Made by a program: the position numbers and the translations under genes | Assembly (NCBI RefSeq): GCF_015694425.1 | Contig: NZ_JADQDN010000010.1 | Coordinates: forward strand, 1 to 64,000 | Source: Microvirga terrestris | Lineage (GTDB): Bacteria; Pseudomonadota; Alphaproteobacteria; Rhizobiales; Beijerinckiaceae | Length of the DNA stretch: 64,000 nucleotides | Reading direction: 5' to 3' | Part shown: positions 53,842 through 63,436 of the stretch, piece by piece | Layout: each line of letters starts with the position of its first letter | Numbering within the stretch: position 1 is the stretch's first letter | Notes under the pieces: model-generated | Seen by the model: the letters and a program-made list of their open reading frames with translations, nothing else | What the model was told of the DNA's origin: nothing | Databases searched by the model: none

Positions 53842-54720
53842 ATGGCTCATTCGATGAAGCGTATCCGCAAAGCAGTCCTGCCTGTCGCCGGCCTCGGCAC
53901 CCGTTTCCTGCCCGCCACCAAGGCCGTGCCCAAGGAGATGCTGTGCGTCGTCGACCGTCCCGTGGTGCAGCACGTGGTCGATGAGGCGCGCGCCGCCGGG
54001 ATCGAGCACTTCATTTTCGTCACCGGCCGCAACAAGGCCGTGATCGAGGATCATTTCGACATTGCCTACGAACTCAACCGCACTCTTGAAGGACGCGGTA
54101 AGACCAAGGAGCTGGAGACCCTGTCCAAGGATCAGCCCCAGGCCGGCCAGACCAGCTTTACGCGCCAGCAAGAGCCTCTGGGCCTCGGCCATGCTGTCTG
54201 GTGCGCCCGGGAGTTGGTGGGCGACGAGCCCTTCGCGGTGATCCTGCCCGACATGCTCAGCCGCGGGTCCATGGAGCAGATGATCGCGGCTTATGACAAG
54301 CACGGCGGCAACATCATCGCCGTGGAGGAAGTGCCCGAGGACCAGACCCATCAATACGGCATCGTCTCGGTTGGCCAGGAATTCGGCCAGACCTTCGAGA
54401 TCACCGGCATGGTGGAGAAGCCCCCGAAGGGCACCGCCCCGTCGAACTACATCATCTCCGGCCGCTACATCCTGCAGCCCGAGGTCTTCGACCTGCTCTC
54501 CACGCAGGAGCGCGGCGCGGGCAACGAGATCCAGCTCACGGATTCCATGATCCGCCTGATGAAGGAGCAACCCTTCTTCGGCATGAAGTACCAGGGCAAG
54601 ACCTACGACACGGGCTCGAAGATCGGCTTCCTCATGGCCAACGTGGCCTATGCCCTCGAGCGCGAGGAGCTCTCGGCGGAGTTCCGTAGGGAGCTCGAAG
54701 CCCTGCTCCGGCAGAAGTAG
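53842..54720 (+). CDS. galU: UTP-glucose-1-phosphate uridylyltransferase
   Basis: A 292-residue nucleotidyltransferase producing UDP-glucose. The N-terminal AVLPVAGLGTRFLPATKAVPK nucleotide-binding motif is followed by EMLCVVDRPVVQHVVDEA; QQEPLGLGHAVWCARELVG and GMVEKPPKGTAPSNYIISGR are also diagnostic. ATG 53842 is used; ATG 53854 is possible. A 62-base gap separates it from kdsD on the same strand, and the two probably share a transcript serving envelope polysaccharide synthesis. Confidence 0.95.
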   Translation: MAHSMKRIRKAVLPVAGLGTRFLPATKAVPKEMLCVVDRPVVQHVVDEARAAGIEHFIFVTGRNKAVIEDHFDIAYELNRTLEGRGKTKELETLSKDQPQAGQTSFTRQQEPLGLGHAVWCARELVGDEPFAVILPDMLSRGSMEQMIAAYDKHGGNIIAVEEVPEDQTHQYGIVSVGQEFGQTFEITGMVEKPPKGTAPSNYIISGRYILQPEVFDLLSTQERGAGNEIQLTDSMIRLMKEQPFFGMKYQGKTYDTGSKIGFLMANVAYALEREELSAEFRRELEALLRQK

Positions 54721-54782
54721 GCGACCTCAGGGTTCCGCTGAAGGGTTTCGTATGGCCGCCCGCCTATGCTAAAGGGGCGGCC

Positions 54783-55778
54783 ATGGCACTTGCAAAATCC
54801 GCGCCCGACTCGTCCGATCCGGCCGTCCAGTCTGCCTTGCGCACGCTTGAGACCGAACGGGACGGCCTGACGATCCTGATGGACGCCATCGGCAACGGCC
54901 TCGGGCATCCCTTCACGGCCGCGGTCGAGACGATTGCTGCTGCCAAGGGCCGGGTCATCGTCACCGGCATGGGCAAATCCGGCCATGTGGGCCGCAAGAT
55001 GACCGCCACCTTCGCGTCCACCGGCACCCCTGCCCATTACGTTCATCCGGCGGAGGCGAGCCACGGCGACCTGGGCATGATCCAGACCGACGACGTGATC
55101 ATCGCCCTGTCCTGGTCGGGCGAGACGGCGGAGCTTGCGGATCTGATCGGCTATGCGAAACGCTTCCGTGTTCCGCTCATCGCCATTACATCGAATGCCG
55201 CCTCAACCCTTGGCAGCCAGGCGAATATATGCCTTGCCCTGCCGAAGGCTAAGGAGGCCTGCCCGAACGGCCTCGCTCCCACAACATCTACCACAATGCA
55301 GCTTGCTCTCGGGGATGCCTTGGCCGTTGCACTTCTAGAACGGCGTGGCTTCACCGCCGAGCATTTCCGCGTATTCCATCCAGGCGGCAAGCTTGGCGCT
55401 ACGCTCAAGCATGTCGGTGATATCATGCATACTGGTGACCGACTGCCCATCGTGACAGTCGGCACATCCATGGCTGATGCGCTCGTGGTCCAAAGCGACA
55501 AAAGCTTCGGTTGTGTGATCGTGGTAGAAACGGGAGGTGATCTCGTCGGCATCGTGACCGATGGAGACGTGCGCCGCCATATGAGCGGCGATCTGCTCCA
55601 CCGCCGCGTCGAGGAGGTGATGACCGCGTCGCCAATCACGGTCACCCCAGACACACTCTTGGGCGAGGCTCTTGAGATCATCGAATCTCGCAAGCGTGGT
55701 GCCCTGATTGTCGCCGAGGGGCGTAGGCCCATTGGCCTTGTGCACGTGCTCGACCTACTGCGCGCTGGCGCAGCGTAA
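54783..55778 (+). CDS. kdsD: Arabinose-5-phosphate isomerase (KdsD/KpsF)
   Basis: A 331-residue isomerase that converts ribulose-5-phosphate to arabinose-5-phosphate, the first committed step to KDO for lipopolysaccharide. An N-terminal SIS domain (VTGMGKSGHVGRKMTATFAS, then HPAEASHGDLGMI) is followed by two CBS domains (from about 205: MHTGDRLPIVTVGTSMADAL and VMTASPITVTPDTLLGEALE). The stop codon abuts the stop codon of the convergent nfeD-like gene with no base between them. Confidence 0.94.
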   Translation: MALAKSAPDSSDPAVQSALRTLETERDGLTILMDAIGNGLGHPFTAAVETIAAAKGRVIVTGMGKSGHVGRKMTATFASTGTPAHYVHPAEASHGDLGMIQTDDVIIALSWSGETAELADLIGYAKRFRVPLIAITSNAASTLGSQANICLALPKAKEACPNGLAPTTSTTMQLALGDALAVALLERRGFTAEHFRVFHPGGKLGATLKHVGDIMHTGDRLPIVTVGTSMADALVVQSDKSFGCVIVVETGGDLVGIVTDGDVRRHMSGDLLHRRVEEVMTASPITVTPDTLLGEALEIIESRKRGALIVAEGRRPIGLVHVLDLLRAGAA

Positions 55779-56228
55779 TCAGGGATCATCAACGACGAGC
55801 GTCGAGCCCTCGATCCGTACCACGCGCACCTTGGCGCCGGCAAAGCGGTCGGCGCCCGTCACGCGCCAGGAGCTGTCATCGACACGGATGCGACCCTCCC
55901 CGTCCTTGATGGGCGTTTCAAGAGTAAAGACCCGGCCCACAAGGGACTGACCGCGCCGGTTGAGCGTCTCGGCCTGGGGCTCGTCCTGTGTTTTGGAGCG
56001 GGTGACGGCCCGCCCGAGGATCACCGCCGCCACGCAGAGCAATGCGAAGAGCAGCGCTGCGGCCTGCCAGGAGAGGTCCAGCACCGCATCGATCAACCCC
56101 GTGGCAATGGCCGCCAAGCCGAGCCAGAGGAAGAACGCTCCGGGCGCCAGCAGTTCGACCCCAACCAGGATGACCCCGAGAATGATCCAGGCCCAGGCTC
56201 CGAGGCTGATGAACGCGTCTTGGATCAT
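55779..56228 (-). CDS. NfeD-like membrane protein
   Basis: A 149-residue protein with three hydrophobic helices in residues 10-75 (AWAWIILGVILVGVELLAPG, then a Leu/Ala-rich pair) and a C-terminal OB-fold-like domain (GQSLVGRVFTLETPIKDGEG). This is the short NfeD form that partners SPFH/stomatin proteins. Its start overlaps the stop codon of the upstream SPFH gene by four bases (ATGA), so they are one translational unit. Confidence 0.9.
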   Translation of the reverse strand: MIQDAFISLGAWAWIILGVILVGVELLAPGAFFLWLGLAAIATGLIDAVLDLSWQAAALLFALLCVAAVILGRAVTRSKTQDEPQAETLNRRGQSLVGRVFTLETPIKDGEGRIRVDDSSWRVTGADRFAGAKVRVVRIEGSTLVVDDP

Positions 56229-57211
56229 GAGCGTTCATTGCCTCCCGTCACCTTGGGGACAGTGCGGGAGGGCTTGTTGAGGCCTGCCCCTCCCTCCCCG
56301 AAGACCGATTTGGTGAGTTCTGCGATGCCGCCGAGCGTTCCGGCAAGCCCCGCCGCCTCGATGGGAACGATCACGACCTTCTGGTTGGGGGCCGATGCAA
56401 GGGCGCGGATGGCATCGATGTATTTCTCAGCCACGATGAAATTGGCTGCGGCGAGATCGCCCTTGGTGATGGCCTCGCTCACCATGCCGGTCGCTTTCGC
56501 CTCGGCCTCCGCCTGCCGCTCGCGGGCCTCGGCATCGCGGAACGCTGCTTCCTTGCGGCCCTCGGCCGCCAGGATCTGCGACTGCTTCTGGCCCTCAGCG
56601 CGCAGTATCTCCGCCTGGCGCAGGCCTTCGGCCTCGAGCACCGCGGCGCGCTTCTCGCGCTCAGCCTTCATCTGACGCGCCATGGCGCCGGCAAGATCCT
56701 GCGGCGGGAGGATGTCCTTGATCTCGACGCGGGTGACTTTGGCGCCCCAGGGTGAGGCGGCGGCATCCATGACCCGCAGCAGGCGCTCGTTGATCTCGTC
56801 ACGATGGGAGAGCAACTGGTCGAGGTCCATGGAGCCGACGACCGTGCGGATGTTGGTCATCGTCAGAACCAGCAGGGCCTGGTTCATGTCCGACACTTCG
56901 TAGGAGGCGCGGGCGGGGTCGAGGATCTGATAGAAGGCGGCGGCATCGATGGTGACGCCTGCATTGTCCCGGGTGAAGGCCTCCTGGCTCGGAATGTCGA
57001 GCACCTGCTCCATGACATTCACCTTTTTGCCGATCTGGTCGATATACGGCACGATCAACCCGAGACCTGGGGTGAGCGTGCGCGAATAGCGTCCGAACCG
57101 CTCCACCGTATAGGCATAGCCCTGCGGGACCGTCCGGATGCCCATGGCGATCGTCACGATGACGACCAGCACCAGAACGATGACGAAGATGTCGAAACCA
57201 CCCACCAGCAT
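56225..57211 (-). CDS. SPFH/Band 7 (stomatin/paraslipin) membrane protein
   Basis: A 328-residue protein with one N-terminal membrane helix (FDIFVIVLVLVVIVTIAMG) and an SPFH domain: TVPQGYAYTVERFGRYSRTL, then SQEAFTRDNAGVTIDAAAF and GSMDLDQLLSHRDEINERLL. A long Ala/Glu-rich coiled coil (about 190-260) precedes a short tail. Such proteins form large cage-like rings with NfeD, organising membrane domains or modulating proteases. The start is taken at ATG 57211; the frame is open to a TTG at 57226. Confidence 0.9.
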   Translation of the reverse strand: MLVGGFDIFVIVLVLVVIVTIAMGIRTVPQGYAYTVERFGRYSRTLTPGLGLIVPYIDQIGKKVNVMEQVLDIPSQEAFTRDNAGVTIDAAAFYQILDPARASYEVSDMNQALLVLTMTNIRTVVGSMDLDQLLSHRDEINERLLRVMDAAASPWGAKVTRVEIKDILPPQDLAGAMARQMKAEREKRAAVLEAEGLRQAEILRAEGQKQSQILAAEGRKEAAFRDAEARERQAEAEAKATGMVSEAITKGDLAAANFIVAEKYIDAIRALASAPNQKVVIVPIEAAGLAGTLGGIAELTKSVFGEGGAGLNKPSRTVPKVTGGNERS

Positions 57212-57270
57212 GAGTCCCCCGGGCAACGTCGTTGCAGAGGGCTCACGCTAGCGCAAAGAGGCTTGGAGTC

Positions 57271-58332
57271 CTAGAGCCAGCCTTGAAGCTCGCGCTCCAC
57301 GATGTGGTTGATGACCCTCATGCCGTCGTCGCTGTCGTTCAGGCAGGGCAGATAGGCGAATTGCTCGCCGCCGTTATGCATGAAGATCTCGCGGTTCTCG
57401 ACGTCGAGCTCCTCCAGGGTCTCCAGGCAGTCCGCCGAGAAACCGGGCGCCACAATGGCCATGCGCTTCACGCCGCTTTTCGCGAGCGCCTCCACGGTCT
57501 TGTCGGTGTAGGGCTGCAGCCATTCGTCCGGACCGAACCGGGACTGGAAGCTCATGCGGAACTTGTCCGGCGCCCAGCCGAAAGTCTCACGCATCAGGCG
57601 CCAGGTCTTCACGCATTGGCAGTGATAGGGATCGCCTTTGAGTAGGTATTCCTTCGGCACGCCGTGGAAGGAGACGAGGATCACCTCCGGCTCGAAGGGG
57701 AGTTTCGCCAATTCCTTCTTCATCGAGGAGACCAGGGAGTCGATATAGACCGGATCGTCATGGTAGGGCGGCGAGACGCGCACACTCGGCTGCCAGCGCA
57801 TGTCCATCAGAGCGCGGAAAGCCTGATCGCAGGCTGTGGCCGATGTGGCGGCGGCATATTGCGGGTAGAGCGGAACGAGAAGGATGCGGTCGCAGCCCTG
57901 ATCGAGCAGCGCCTGGATGCGTTCGCGGACCTCGGGCTTGCCGTATCGCATGGCCCATTCGACGGTGATCCTGTCGCCCGCGATGCTCTTCAGATGCTGC
58001 GTGACCTTCTCCGCCTGATTGCGCGTGATGGTCTTGAGCGGGCCCTCGTCACGCTCGTTGTTCCAGATGGACGCGTAATCGCGGCCCTTGGGCCCGGGGC
58101 GTTTGGTCAGGATGATCAGGTTGAGGATCGGCCACCACAGGAGGCGCGGGGTCTCGATCACGCGCCGATCGGAGAGGAACTCCTTCAGGTAGCGGCGCAT
58201 GGGCCAGTAGCTCGTGCCTTCGGGGGTGCCTAGGTTCATCAGAAGCACGCCGATCCGACCGGTCCTCGCGGGCGGATGGTCCACCGGGCGGACGCCCTGG
58301 CGCAGATCTTTCAGATTGACGGTCTCGTTCAT
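57271..58332 (-). CDS. hemH: Ferrochelatase
   Basis: A 353-residue enzyme that inserts ferrous iron into protoporphyrin IX, the last step of heme synthesis. GVLLMNLGTPEGTSYWPMRR begins the fold. EVILVSFHGVPKEYLLKGDPY contains the catalytic His, and SFQSRFGPDEWLQPYTDKT and VAPGFSADCLETLEELDVEN contain the conserved Glu/Ser/Asp set. There is no C-terminal iron-sulfur extension. The gene is apparently monocistronic; no obvious iron operator was recognised in its short upstream region. Confidence 0.96.
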   Translation of the reverse strand: MNETVNLKDLRQGVRPVDHPPARTGRIGVLLMNLGTPEGTSYWPMRRYLKEFLSDRRVIETPRLLWWPILNLIILTKRPGPKGRDYASIWNNERDEGPLKTITRNQAEKVTQHLKSIAGDRITVEWAMRYGKPEVRERIQALLDQGCDRILLVPLYPQYAAATSATACDQAFRALMDMRWQPSVRVSPPYHDDPVYIDSLVSSMKKELAKLPFEPEVILVSFHGVPKEYLLKGDPYHCQCVKTWRLMRETFGWAPDKFRMSFQSRFGPDEWLQPYTDKTVEALAKSGVKRMAIVAPGFSADCLETLEELDVENREIFMHNGGEQFAYLPCLNDSDDGMRVINHIVERELQGWL

Positions 58333-58478
58333 AAGAAAAGCCCCTTGGCGGCGGGTTTCGTCCCGAACTCCACTCCCGATGCCGCCTAGATAAGAGGTTC
58401 AGGCCAATCCGCCAACCGAAACCGCCATCACATTGGCGCGCTCGGCCGCAAGCCGCGTTTGCAGGAAACGGGCGCCCC

Positions 58479-60740
58479 TCAGAGGGACGGACCCTTGTTG
58501 GGTTCTTGCCTGAGAACGGTATCGAGAGCCACCTTGAGGCCTTCTGGTCGGAAATCCATGTCTACCTTGGCATTCAGTTGCGTCGCCAGCACCCGGTGCA
58601 GCAGGCGCGAACCGAAGCCCTGCCTGGTCGGTGCCGAAACCTCGGGTCCTCCGCTTTCCTCCCAGACCAGCTTGAGCCTCGTGCCCTCGTCAGCTGCTTC
58701 CGCCTCCCAGGAAACGGACACCTTGCCGCGGGACGCCGACAAGGCACCGTACTTGGCGGCATTGGTGGTCAGCTCGTGGATCGCCATGCCGATCGGCACC
58801 GCAGCATCCGAGGGCAACTCGACCGCAGGCCCGTTCAGGGTGATCCGCTGACCTCTCATATCGTTATAGGGGCGCAGCTCCTTCTCCATGATGTCGCGCA
58901 GGGACGCGGTTTGCCAGACGGCCTCGGTCAGCAGGGAATGGGTGTTGGCGAGCGAGATAATGCGCCCCACGAAGGCCTGGTAGAAATCGTCGATGTTCAG
59001 GGCTGAGCGCGCAGTCGCGCCCACCACGGCCTGAACGGTGGCCAGGGTGTTCTTGACCCGATGATGAAGTTCGCGGATCAGCAGGGATTGCTGGGTCTGG
59101 GCCTGCTTGCGCTCATCGATCTCGTTCTGGGCATTGCGGTACAGGCGGCTGTTCTCGAGAGCGATGGCGGCCTGGGACGTCAGGCCTGCGAGGAGGCGCT
59201 CGGACCGCGCATTGAACATTCCTGACCGTTCATGGCCAAAAACCAGAACGCCGTGGGTCCCACCGTTGCGCAGCTGGATGGGAACCGCCATGAGGCTGCG
59301 GATCACCGGGCGGTCCGGCGTGGCATCCGCCGTGAACGGCGTGCCGTCATAACCCTGCTCGACGGGGATGTTGTTCAGACGGACCGTATTGCCTTCCGTG
59401 AACGCTGGCGCACAGATGGCCCAGACGTCGAGGGCTGCGAAGGCCTCATCGAACCCCTGGGAGGAGAACTTGCCATAATGCGCCTTCCCGCCCTGAGCGG
59501 TCCCGTAGAAGAAGGCTCCTGCCTGCGCCTCGGTCAACTCGACGCCGGCATCGACGACACTTTCGATGATGCTGTCCAAGTCGAGTTCCGCCGCAAGGAC
59601 GCTGCCCGTCCGGTTGAGAACCTCCAAGGCTGCGGTCTCGGTGCGCAGCTCACTGGTGCGAAGGGAAACCTGCCTTTCCAGGAGAGCGGCATTTGCCGCC
59701 TGCTCATGGAACTGCTGCGAGGCAAGAGTGGTGAGAGCCAGAAGGGCCAAAAGAGCCACAAGGGCGAAGGCGCCATAGAGCCGGGTCTGGACGAACCAGG
59801 GCCTCCAATAGGCATCCTGCGGCATGCTGACATTGATGTAGAGCGGCATCGCACCAACCTGCCGGTAGGCTCCCACACGCTCGCGGCCCATGCTGATGAA
59901 GGAATAGAGGCCGGCCTGGGAGGTGGTCCGCAAAGCCGCGTCGAAAGCGGACTTGTCGATGGGCGCGAACGACAGCCCGTCGGACGGGGGTGGATATTGG
60001 GCGATGACCTCCGCGTCCGAGCCGCGCATGAGCACCACCCGGCTGCCCCGGGGCAACCGCAGCTTGGACCAGTAATCGTAGAAGTAAGAGAGGTTTACGG
60101 TAACCGATGCAATGCCCCCGAATGCGCCATCGCTGCCTTGCAGGCGGCGGCTGATCATGAAGGTCGGAGCCTTCGTGACACGCCCGAGGATCGGCTCGCC
60201 CACGAATAGGCCCTGATCCCTGTTTACTTGCGCGGTGAAGGCATCGCGCCCCGAGACGTTCGATTCCGGGGCCGGAAACTGAGCGGATGTCAGGCGCAGA
60301 CGACCGCTGGGATCGTTGAGCCAGACATCGTCGATATAAGGCAGCGCTTCCTCGACCGCTTGGATCTGTTGCCAGAGGGGCTGCGATGCTTCGACCTGAT
60401 CCCAGCTCTGCCCCTGCATCAACGCCCTGGCCTGCTTCAAGGTCAGATCCGTGACCTCCAGGAGCCTTTCGGTGTGATCGGCCAGGAAAAAGGCCGCGTT
60501 CCGGAGATCGTCCTCATTGCGCTGGATGAGGCGGTTGCGCTGCTCCCAGGCGATATAGCCGAATGTCAGAAGAATGAAGGCAACGCCGAACAGGCCCATG
60601 CCGAGGGTCAGCCGGCCGCGCGCAAGGGAACGCCGGCGGCGCTTCTGCGACAGGTTGGCCGATTCTGAGGGCGAGTGAAACTGCAAGAGAAAGCCGCTTT
60701 GATACCTGAGATTCAGCGTTGCGTGCGCAGGATGGCACAC
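58479..60740 (-). CDS. Membrane sensor histidine kinase, HWE/HisKA_2 type, with Cache and GAF domains
   Basis: A protein of about 753 residues. A membrane helix near residues 46-66 is followed by an extracytoplasmic Cache-type sensor (about 70-320). A second helix (YGAFALVALLALLALTTLAS), a short coiled coil and a GAF domain (about 385-540) follow. The kinase has the phospho-acceptor ELHHRVKNTLATVQAVV, ATP-binding HELTTNAAKYGALS and the LVWEESGG segment typical of HWE kinases. No response regulator gene is adjacent, so it is an orphan. The start is unclear: no suitable ATG exists; GTG 60740 is used, with a TTG directly before it. Confidence 0.87.
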   Translation of the reverse strand: MCHPAHATLNLRYQSGFLLQFHSPSESANLSQKRRRRSLARGRLTLGMGLFGVAFILLTFGYIAWEQRNRLIQRNEDDLRNAAFFLADHTERLLEVTDLTLKQARALMQGQSWDQVEASQPLWQQIQAVEEALPYIDDVWLNDPSGRLRLTSAQFPAPESNVSGRDAFTAQVNRDQGLFVGEPILGRVTKAPTFMISRRLQGSDGAFGGIASVTVNLSYFYDYWSKLRLPRGSRVVLMRGSDAEVIAQYPPPSDGLSFAPIDKSAFDAALRTTSQAGLYSFISMGRERVGAYRQVGAMPLYINVSMPQDAYWRPWFVQTRLYGAFALVALLALLALTTLASQQFHEQAANAALLERQVSLRTSELRTETAALEVLNRTGSVLAAELDLDSIIESVVDAGVELTEAQAGAFFYGTAQGGKAHYGKFSSQGFDEAFAALDVWAICAPAFTEGNTVRLNNIPVEQGYDGTPFTADATPDRPVIRSLMAVPIQLRNGGTHGVLVFGHERSGMFNARSERLLAGLTSQAAIALENSRLYRNAQNEIDERKQAQTQQSLLIRELHHRVKNTLATVQAVVGATARSALNIDDFYQAFVGRIISLANTHSLLTEAVWQTASLRDIMEKELRPYNDMRGQRITLNGPAVELPSDAAVPIGMAIHELTTNAAKYGALSASRGKVSVSWEAEAADEGTRLKLVWEESGGPEVSAPTRQGFGSRLLHRVLATQLNAKVDMDFRPEGLKVALDTVLRQEPNKGPSL

Positions 60741-60861
60741 CAACCATCATTGATGGAGAGGGAATTTACGTCCCGACATCCCGTTGACCAGGGGAGTGCG
60801 ACGTATCTTGCCTTAGGCAGAAGCGGGATGCGCCCGGACGTCGCGCCGGCTTCGCCCGCAC

Positions 60862-60896
60862 ATGAAAAACGCCGGGATCCATGCAGATCCCGGCGC
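60862..60896 (-). terminator. Terminator of the 5'-nucleotidase gene
   Basis: Read on the minus strand, GCCGGGATC TGCATG GATCCCGGC is followed by GTTTTTC. It lies 26 bases after the stop codon. Confidence 0.85.
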
Positions 60897-60919
60897 CCAG
60901 ATGAAAAAGTCCTTCTGGA

Positions 60920-62431
60920 TCAGCGCAGGACGACGCGGCCCTCGACCTTCGGGGCCACCTTGCCGGCCTTCGCCACGTAGTCGATCACCTGGCTCGCCAT
61001 CAGCTGGCTGGCAGAAACGTCGATGAGCGACTTGGCGCCGATGAACGAGCGATAGCCGTCGCCGCCACGGCCCACGAAATCGTTGGTGGCAAGCTTGTAG
61101 GTCCTGGCGGGATCGAGCGGCTGGCCGTTGATCTTGACCGACTTCACGCGGCTGCCAACCGGTTCCTTCACGTCGACCTCGGCCACGATGCCGGAGACCT
61201 GCGGGAAGCGGCCGCCGAGTTCGCGCACCTGGCTGACGCCGTTCTCAAGCGCATCCTTGATCTGCGCGCCGGTGACTTCGAGCAGCACGGTGGTGTTGCC
61301 GAAAGGCATTTCCGAGAGGATGTCGCGGCGGGTCAGCTTCTGGCCGGCCTGGTATTGCTTGTCGGCCCGGATGCCGCCCCCATTGGTAAGCGCCGCATCG
61401 GCGCCCACGGCAGCCTTGAGCGCATCGGCGATCAGGTTGCCCATGGCGGCCTCGCCGCCGCGCACGGTGGCGCGGCGGCTGTCGAGAGCCGTCTCCGTCA
61501 CGCCGATCTCCACATCGAGCTCCTTGGAGAGCTTGTCCTCATAGCCCTTCACTACGGCCTCGATATCGGGATCGGGCTTGACGGCCGCGCTGTCGACAAT
61601 GCGGAAGTTCGGTGTCCAGGTGACGGTGGTCTTGCCGTCCTTTGTGGCTTTCGTGACCGCCAGTTCCGTGACCACGACGTAGTTTGCCTGAGACTCCGAC
61701 TCCGTCAGGGTGACCTTGCCATCGTAGAAGGCGAGCAGGTGCTCGTCGTGACCGCCAATGATCACGTCAACGCCAGCGGAGCGGGCGATGATCATGTCCA
61801 CCTCCAAGGGCGTGTGCGCAATCGCAACCACGATGTCGGCACCCTTCTCGCGCAGCTCCTTGGACTTCGCGCGGGCGGTGTCGATGGTGGAGGAGAACTT
61901 GATGGTGCCCGGGCTCGACGCAATCGGCGTGTCCTCGGTGGTAAGGCCGAAGAAGCCGATCTTCACACCCTGCACCTCGACCGTCTTGTCGGGCTTGGTG
62001 TTGGCCGGCAGGCCGTTGCCGTCGACGATGTTGGTGGCCAGCACGTCGAACTTGGCCTCGGCCATGCGGGCGCGGAAGGCTGCGTCGCCGAGATCGAACT
62101 CGTGGTTGCCCGGCGCCATCGCATCGACGCCCATGCGGTTCAGGATATCGATGACGTGGGCGCCCTTGTCGAAGCCTGACAGGAGCGAGGGGGAGATCGT
62201 GTCACCCGCATGGATGAAAAAGGCATTGCCCTTGGCCTTCTCCTCCTTGATCACCGTCGCCAGACGGGCGAAACCGCCGCGGCCCTTCTCGGCGCTCATG
62301 CGATCGATATCGTTGGTCTGGACGAAGCGGATCGTCACGGCCTCCTGCGCCAGGGCCGTGCCCGACAGCAGCAGGGATAGTCCAAGAAAGCCGGCGCGCA
62401 GGGCGGCGGAGGGGCGGCTCTGAAGCATCAT
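60920..62431 (-). CDS. Exported metallophosphatase / 5'-nucleotidase (UshA-like)
   Basis: A 503-residue exported enzyme of the UshA/5'-nucleotidase family. A signal peptide (FLGLSLLLSGTALA) is followed by the two-metal calcineurin-like domain with GNHEFD, IAHTPLEVD and GGHDEH. The C-terminal substrate domain shows LTNGGGIRAD, MPFGNTTVLLEVTG and NDFVGRGGDGYRSF. In the first metal motif the usual TND-x-H reads TNDID, so Asp replaces the His ligand. GAGGA six bases before ATG 62431 supports that start. The true nucleotide substrate is unknown. Confidence 0.9.
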   Translation of the reverse strand: MMLQSRPSAALRAGFLGLSLLLSGTALAQEAVTIRFVQTNDIDRMSAEKGRGGFARLATVIKEEKAKGNAFFIHAGDTISPSLLSGFDKGAHVIDILNRMGVDAMAPGNHEFDLGDAAFRARMAEAKFDVLATNIVDGNGLPANTKPDKTVEVQGVKIGFFGLTTEDTPIASSPGTIKFSSTIDTARAKSKELREKGADIVVAIAHTPLEVDMIIARSAGVDVIIGGHDEHLLAFYDGKVTLTESESQANYVVVTELAVTKATKDGKTTVTWTPNFRIVDSAAVKPDPDIEAVVKGYEDKLSKELDVEIGVTETALDSRRATVRGGEAAMGNLIADALKAAVGADAALTNGGGIRADKQYQAGQKLTRRDILSEMPFGNTTVLLEVTGAQIKDALENGVSQVRELGGRFPQVSGIVAEVDVKEPVGSRVKSVKINGQPLDPARTYKLATNDFVGRGGDGYRSFIGAKSLIDVSASQLMASQVIDYVAKAGKVAPKVEGRVVLR

Positions 62432-62626
62432 GCAAGGTCCTCGTAGCAGGTTGGATCCAACGGTTGAGGCGTGGAACCTAGACCGGCAACGTGTCACATT
62501 AGTAACATCCTGTCGACATTCTCACCGCTCCAATCGGCGGCATTCCTGATGTCTTTTTCATCGGCTTCCACCGAATCCCTTAGCCGGCGCACGAACAAGG
62601 CTTGCGCCATGCCGAAAGGTTGCCTC

Positions 62627-63334
62627 ATGACCGGCCCCATCAGCCAAGCTCTCGCCGCGTTCCGTGCCAAACCCAGGACCGGCGGGTGGCTCAGGCTGCC
62701 TTTCTTCCAGGATGGGAGCGCCGAGGCCGTGGCGGCCAAGGTCGATGCGGTGATCGCCTCGGGAGCCCTGGTGCTGCCCCCGCCGGAGGCCGTGTTCACC
62801 AGCATCAGCCTGACGCCCCTGGAGAAGGTCAAGGTTGTCATCCTCGGCCAGGACCCCTACCCGAGCCCGGGCGATTCCCACGGGCTTGCCTTCTCCTATC
62901 GTGGGTCGCGGCGGTTGCCCGCCTCCCTACGCACGATCCTGCGCGAGATGGCCGAGGATCTGGACGCGCCGATGCCGACTACAGGCGACCTCTCGAAATG
63001 GGCCAGGCAGGGCGTGCTGCTCATCAACACGGCCCTGACGGTCGAGGCCGGCAAATCGGGAGCCCACATGAAATTCGGCTGGTCGGCCCTCGTCGACCAG
63101 GCCATTACCGCCATCTCGCAGCAGCAGCCTGCCGTCGTGTTCCAGCTCTGGGGCGGCCCTGCCCGCAAGCGCGCGGCGCTCGTGGACCGGACGAAGCACC
63201 TCGTGATCGAGGCTGGGCACCCTTCACCACTCAACCGACTCAACGACTTCCGTGGGACGAAGCCTTTCAGCCGTGCCAATGCTTGGCTCGTAGAGAAAGG
63301 GCTCGAGCCGATTGATTGGCGACTAGATACCTGA
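62627..63334 (+). CDS. ung: Uracil-DNA glycosylase, family 1
   Basis: A 235-residue DNA repair enzyme that removes uracil. VVILGQDPYPSPGDSHGLAFS holds the catalytic Asp (GQDPY), with Pro where many homologues have His. GVLLINTALTVEAGKSGAHM is followed by the leucine-loop region AGHPSPLNRLNDF, HPSPLN being the second active-site motif, and KPFSRANAWL. The start is set at ATG 62627 (MTGPISQALAAF) with AAAGG eight bases upstream. ATG 62609 is equally spaced from an AAGG and would add six residues. Confidence 0.93.
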   Translation: MTGPISQALAAFRAKPRTGGWLRLPFFQDGSAEAVAAKVDAVIASGALVLPPPEAVFTSISLTPLEKVKVVILGQDPYPSPGDSHGLAFSYRGSRRLPASLRTILREMAEDLDAPMPTTGDLSKWARQGVLLINTALTVEAGKSGAHMKFGWSALVDQAITAISQQQPAVVFQLWGGPARKRAALVDRTKHLVIEAGHPSPLNRLNDFRGTKPFSRANAWLVEKGLEPIDWRLDT

Positions 63335-63436
63335 GAACCGACGAAGCACCTTGCCGAGGGGCCTTCTCAGAGGCTAGGTCTCGCGGCACCGACGATGCGT
63401 CGCAGGCAGGCTGCCGCGACAGGCTTGGAGATCAGC

